NCBI GenBank assembly: GCA_038869515.1
Contig: JAWCQZ010000002.1
Span: forward strand, 124,001 to 188,000
Origin: JAWCQZ01 sp038869515 [NCBI: Halobacteria archaeon]
Lineage (GTDB): Archaea; Halobacteriota; Syntropharchaeia; JACQPP01
Direction of reading: 5' to 3'
DNA: 64,000 nucleotides
Shown here: positions 60,739 to 64,000 of the stretch, piece by piece
How positions within the stretch are numbered: the stretch's first letter is position 1
Layout of the letters: each line of letters starts with the position of its first letter
The notes under the pieces: generated by a model
What the model was told of the DNA's origin: nothing
Seen by the model: the letters and a program-made list of their open reading frames with translations, nothing else
Database searches by the model: none
Position numbers and translations under genes: made by a program

Positions 60739-61079
60739 GGCCCCCGTCCTTCCGCCCCCGGCATGCCCCGGGAGACTCGGATGACCAGCCGGATGTAGTA
60801 GACCACGATCGCCTGGAAGAAAACCACCAGGAACCCGTAGGGGATGAAGAACTGGGTGATGACCTCCTCCTCCCACGTGATGGCGAACACGAGGCCCGTC
60901 AGGACCAGGAGGGCGCCCGCCAAGCCCAGGGCTCTCCACATCCGCAAGTAGAGGGCCCACTTGAGGAAGACCCGGGCGCGGGTCACCTCCATCTTCTCCC
61001 GCAGGACCCGGAGGTAGGGCACGACGAGCAGCAGGGCGGCGACTCCGCTGCCGTAGACCGCGGCCTCCTCGGGAGTCAT
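60735..61079 (-). CDS. Four-helix membrane protein, 'ARxFL' family, member 4
   Basis: 114 aa. Helix 1 (AVYGSGVAALLLVVPYLRVL), signature loop MEVTRARVFLKWALYLRMW, then three more helices and a short polar tail. The cytoplasmic side is predicted basic at the signature loop. Co-translated with member 3. Function unknown. Confidence 0.65.
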   Translation of the reverse strand: MTPEEAAVYGSGVAALLLVVPYLRVLREKMEVTRARVFLKWALYLRMWRALGLAGALLVLTGLVFAITWEEEVITQFFIPYGFLVVFFQAIVVYYIRLVIRVSRGMPGAEGRGP

Positions 61080-61143
61080 GGACGGCTCGATGCCCCCATC
61101 CCGCCTGTGTCGGGTCCGGGGGGCAAAAAGATTCGCGGAGCCG

Positions 61144-61854
61144 TCAGGACCGCGACGGGCGGAGCAGGAGGCCGCGCATGGTGAAGGTGACGAACCAGGC
61201 GACCGCGATGAAGGAGACCTGGACCGCCAGGATCCCGATTCCCGTGGGCGCGAGGAACCCGGTCTGCCAGAGCGTCTCCGGGTGGAAGGCGAAGTAGGCC
61301 AGGTTGAGCCCGAAGCCCGCGATGGCCGCCGCGATGAACCCCTCGGTCACCCGGTTGGTCCTCTTGAACTGCAGATAGTAGCGGGCCTTCACCGCCTCGT
61401 TCTCGTGGGGAGTGATGAGGCCGAGGGTGAGCAGCAGGGCGAAGGCGGGAATCCCGGTCGCGATGAGGACCCCCTTCAGCGCCACGCCCGGGGAGATGAG
61501 CACGAGAGCTCCGGCGGCAAGGGTCGCGGGCTGGCGCGGGCCGCGGGCGATGGAGAGGATGGTCCACCCGTAGTAGGCCGCCCCCACCTGGAGGATGAGC
61601 TGGAACGTCCGGACCGGGAAGAAGGAGGCGGCGACGTATTCGTCGGGGGAGAGCAGGTTGTCGGCCAGAAGGACGAGGATGAACACCGCCCCGACGAAGG
61701 CCACGACCCGAAGGCCCCGGACATAGGTCTTCCACCGGAGGAAGACCCGGGCCCGAGCGAGTTCCATGTTGCTCCGGAGGGCGCGGATGAGCGGGATGGC
61801 GGAGACCATGGAGAGGGCCCCGGTGGCGTAGACGGCCCACTCCAGCCAGGTCAC
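61144..61854 (-). CDS. Eight-helix membrane protein, tandem duplication of the 'ARxFL' unit, member 5
   Basis: 236 aa holding two family units in one chain. Unit 1 (about 1-115) has MELARARVFLRWKTYVRGL; unit 2 (about 120-236) has NEAVKARYYLQFKRTNRVTEG. Each unit contributes about four helices. The fusion suggests that the single-unit members act as dimers or hetero-oligomers. It lies 64 bases upstream of members 4 and 3 on the same strand. Confidence 0.68.
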   Translation of the reverse strand: MTWLEWAVYATGALSMVSAIPLIRALRSNMELARARVFLRWKTYVRGLRVVAFVGAVFILVLLADNLLSPDEYVAASFFPVRTFQLILQVGAAYYGWTILSIARGPRQPATLAAGALVLISPGVALKGVLIATGIPAFALLLTLGLITPHENEAVKARYYLQFKRTNRVTEGFIAAAIAGFGLNLAYFAFHPETLWQTGFLAPTGIGILAVQVSFIAVAWFVTFTMRGLLLRPSRS

Positions 61855-61944
61855 GGCGCCCCCCGGCGACGTTCAGCGCTCACGGAAGTGGCTCTCGCAG
61901 GGGATACAAAAGGGTTGCCGCTCCCGGAGGCTCGGGAACAGATA

Positions 61945-63063
61945 TCAGCGGGCCCCGACCCTGCGGGCGCCGGACCCCGGCTTCTTCGGGCCGGCATCGG
62001 GAGGGGGACCCGCGGGCGGGGGGCCGCCCCGGGGCCGGGTCTTGACCCGGTAGTAGGTGAGCGGGTGCCCCTTCTTCGGGGGCTCGTTGATCCGTGCGCA
62101 GAGGTTGTCGGCGTTCACGCAGAGGCCGTAGGACTTCATGGTGGCGCAGGAGGGCGCGGTGTATTCGGTCCGGCTGCCGATCTGTCCCCCGATGTGCTTC
62201 ACCTGGTACTCGGTGACGTCGGAGCGGTAGTCGGGGAACTGCTGGTAGATGGCAAGCAGCTTCTCGAAGGGGAGGCCCACGTTGAGCATGAAGGTGGTGA
62301 GGGCGAAGCGGCCGGGGTGGGTGAGGCCCGCGCCCACGTTCTCCAGGAGGCTCCGGATGCAGGGCGGCAGGACCTCCGGATTCACCGATTCGAGGGCGGT
62401 GCGCTCCCTCTGGAACCTCTGCAGCGACTCCCGCACCGGCTCCAGGTAGGGCTGGAGGCCCCGGCACATCTCGGGCGGCACGGCGGGGGGCATCTCGGCG
62501 AGGCGCCGCTGGACAATTTCCTGCAGGAGCCGGGCGAACTCCCGCGGGCTGGTCCTCACCCTTCCACCCGCCACGGGCCGGTTCACCAGTTTCCACCCGT
62601 AGGCGATGCCGGCGGTGAGGTCGGCGTAGCGCGCGAAGTGGACCCACACGCCCCCGGCGCGCCCTTCCCCGTTCTCGCGGGCCATCCCCGGGGGGGCCGC
62701 GGAGGCCTCGAGGCCGAGTTCCCTCCCGAGGGCCAGGAGAGCCTCGGGCTCCTCCTCCAGCATCCGGGCGTAGGCGCGCTTCGCCTCGGCCACCGCGTAG
62801 CGCCGGACAAGGCCGGTGTCGCGGAGGCAGCCGAGGAGCATCCGCGCGAAGGGGTGGCTGAGGACCTCCAGGTCGGGGTTGTGGGAGATGAGCGGGTCGG
62901 CGGAGGGGCGGATCTCGCCCTCCACCGCCTGGAGGAGCCTCTCCTGCCCCCGGCGGCGGGCCGCCTCGAAGCCGCGCCCCCTGACCAGGTCCTCGAGGGG
63001 GTGCCGGTTCACCACCTCTGCGGCTGCGGGAATCCAGGGGTAGAGACGGGGCTCCAGGGCCAT
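61945..63063 (-). CDS. priL: DNA primase large subunit PriL
   Basis: 372 aa. Helical N-terminal domain (about 1-225) and a C-terminal iron-sulfur domain with C235, C306, C315 and C322, within LPPCIRSLL and APSCATMKSYGLCVNADNLC, the 4Fe-4S layout of archaeal/eukaryal PriL. FALTTFMLNVGLPFEKLLAIYQQFPDY is also typical. The last 40 residues are a Pro/Gly-rich tail. Works with PriS, not present in this window, to start DNA strands. Confidence 0.93.
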   Translation of the reverse strand: MALEPRLYPWIPAAAEVVNRHPLEDLVRGRGFEAARRRGQERLLQAVEGEIRPSADPLISHNPDLEVLSHPFARMLLGCLRDTGLVRRYAVAEAKRAYARMLEEEPEALLALGRELGLEASAAPPGMARENGEGRAGGVWVHFARYADLTAGIAYGWKLVNRPVAGGRVRTSPREFARLLQEIVQRRLAEMPPAVPPEMCRGLQPYLEPVRESLQRFQRERTALESVNPEVLPPCIRSLLENVGAGLTHPGRFALTTFMLNVGLPFEKLLAIYQQFPDYRSDVTEYQVKHIGGQIGSRTEYTAPSCATMKSYGLCVNADNLCARINEPPKKGHPLTYYRVKTRPRGGPPPAGPPPDAGPKKPGSGARRVGAR

Positions 63064-63225
63064 CCTCTGAGGCGGGGAGGCCCGTTGGGTTCAAACTTCC
63101 GGTGAACCCGACCTCCGGTCAGGGGAGCGAGTAGGGATTTGGCTCCCAGGCGAGGGGATGGATAGGAGACAAAAGGCCCAAGACACCAAATCCCCAAGGA
63201 CGAATGACCCGAGGACGTAATAAAA
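63064..63225. other. Intergenic region between priL and rnhB
   Basis: 162 bases of lower G+C than the genes. GTTTGAAC on the minus strand (about 63090-63097) lies about 30 bases before the priL start and is a weak TATA candidate. A GACGT/ACGTC pair (63214-63233) around an A/T-rich centre overlaps the rnhB stop and might end its transcription. Nothing else is seen. Confidence 0.4.
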
Positions 63226-63888
63226 CTAACGTCGGCCCCCGCTCGCGAAATCGGACAATGGCGCGTTCTTGAGCCTCCCGACGGTCTCCCACGAGTGGCG
63301 GACCTCCCCCGGGGCCTCCTTCAGGACGCGGGGCAGGGCCGCCACGGTCGCCGGGTCGGAGGGGTATCCCGAGCCGATGGGGAAGCCGAGGCGCGCCTCG
63401 AGGGCCCGAACGGAGCGGTCTCTCCGGACCTTGGCGATGATGGAGGCCGCCGAGACGACGGGGTAGGTCGCGTCCGCCCTGTGCTCCGCCACGATTTCCG
63501 GCGGGGGCCGGAGTCCGCAGGCGGCCCCGACCCTCTCGGCGAAACGCTCGGGCTTGACGTCGGGGGCGTCGAGCCACGCCTTTCCCGGCTTGAGGGCGCG
63601 GAGGACTTCGGCGTAAGCCTCCACCAGGAGGCTGTTCATCGTGGTCCTCTTCCGCAGTTCATCAATGCGGGCGGCGGAGAGTTCGACCACATGGACCTTG
63701 CCGAGAGGATCGATTCTCGCGGCCAACTCCTCGCGCCGCTTCGGGGCCAGGAGTTTGGAGTCGCGGACCCCGAGCCGCTTCAGCGTCTCGACGCCCCGCT
63801 CGTCGGTGGCGAAGCCGGCGATGAACATCGAGCCGAGGACGGGGCCTTTGCCCGCTTCGTCCACGCCAGCGAGGAGCGCAGGCGGCAT
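63226..63888 (-). CDS. rnhB: Ribonuclease HII
   Basis: 220 aa. Removes RNA from RNA-DNA hybrids and single ribonucleotides from DNA. The active-site start is GVDEAGKGPVLGSM (D10, E11), followed by GVRDSKLLAPKRREELA and AWLDAPDVKPERF; the conserved AASIIAKVRRDRSV and FPIGSGYPSD complete the archaeal pattern. Beside priL it forms a small replication group. Repeat copy D begins 21 bases upstream of its ATG. Confidence 0.95.
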   Translation of the reverse strand: MPPALLAGVDEAGKGPVLGSMFIAGFATDERGVETLKRLGVRDSKLLAPKRREELAARIDPLGKVHVVELSAARIDELRKRTTMNSLLVEAYAEVLRALKPGKAWLDAPDVKPERFAERVGAACGLRPPPEIVAEHRADATYPVVSAASIIAKVRRDRSVRALEARLGFPIGSGYPSDPATVAALPRVLKEAPGEVRHSWETVGRLKNAPLSDFASGGRR

Positions 63889-63908
63889 TTACTCTCTCAT
63901 GTGATATG

Positions 63909-64000
63909 GAACATAGGCCGTTTTCCGCGCGGGCGGAGCCCGCGCGCAAAAGGGCGGCTCCACCCCCGGGGCCTCCCCCGCACACGGGGTCCCGGGGGTC
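63909..64000 (+). repeat. Dispersed palindromic repeat, copy D, cut by the window edge
   Basis: It starts at GAACATAGG, as copy C does, then has a CCGCGCGGGC hairpin and the CCCCGGGGCCTCCCCC / GGGGTCCCGGGGG hairpin. The sequence ends before the GGAACCC core would appear. It lies just upstream of rnhB, facing away from it. Confidence 0.7.

Noticed and set aside
8380-64000. Treating the dispersed hairpin repeats as insertion sequences
   Set aside because: No transposase, no terminal inverted repeats of IS type and no evident target duplication; they are better described as small palindromic repeats.

Overview
This window is archaeal chromosome of very high G+C, estimated by eye at nearly 70%. 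It carries the operon rpoH-rpoB-rpoA1-rpoA2-rpl30e-nusA with an unsplit RpoB, a fused Kae1-Bud32, ThiD-ThiN, PurP, the iron-sulfur primase subunit PriL, a family-5 uracil-DNA glycosylase, Taw1 and an intron-containing tRNA-Lys. Unsplit RpoB argues against haloarchaea and most classical methanogens. An uncultured Thermoplasmatota-like lineage fits best, but that placement is inference. Most first-in-operon genes show a T/A-rich box centred about 24-30 nt before the start codon and no obvious Shine-Dalgarno site, so leaderless transcription looks like the rule.

Layout. 1-8.3 kb: RNA polymerase operon (minus). 8.5-8.7 kb: tRNA-Lys(TTT) with a 79-nt intron. 8.8-16.4 kb: Kae1-Bud32, a small HExxH protein, a thiamine-salvage pair (NCS1 permease plus ThiD-ThiN), and NAD(P)HX repair. 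16.4-35.9 kb: housekeeping genes (ValRS, UdgB, PurP, methylmalonyl-CoA epimerase, SppA, MoeA, Taw1) mixed with hypothetical membrane, coiled-coil and small DNA-binding-like proteins.

35.8-50.3 kb is a minus-strand defence array read as NYN fragment, RNase J-like MBL nuclease, SNF2 helicase with DUF3883, two tiny HTH-like proteins, a TIGR02391/Ymh (HEPN-like) protein, DUF1156 DNA methyltransferase, a PUA/EVE-like plus PD-(D/E)XK nuclease, MNT, HEPN and a DUF499 ATPase. The methyltransferase, helicase and ATPase resemble the core of type 3 BREX, but no PglZ, BrxA or BrxF is present. 50.3-53.9 kb holds a low-molecular-weight phosphatase and a tightly overlapping operon (small membrane proteins, winged helix, PrsW-like protease), divergent from a CARF-wHTH regulator.

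54-64 kb returns to housekeeping genes: MsrA, an enoyl-CoA hydratase-like protein, an alpha/beta hydrolase, a rhodanese coupled to a SelD/PurM-like protein, a 28-residue basic peptide with a strong Shine-Dalgarno site, three members of a paralogous membrane family also present at 29.7-30.5 kb, PriL and RNase HII.

A hairpin-rich repeat recurs at 8.44, 14.41, 40.33 and 63.91 kb. One copy lies in frame inside the defence nuclease gene. I saw no CRISPR array, transposase, integrase or rRNA. No gap between annotated genes exceeds about 300 bases; the largest (14301-14577) holds a promoter, an inverted repeat and a repeat copy.
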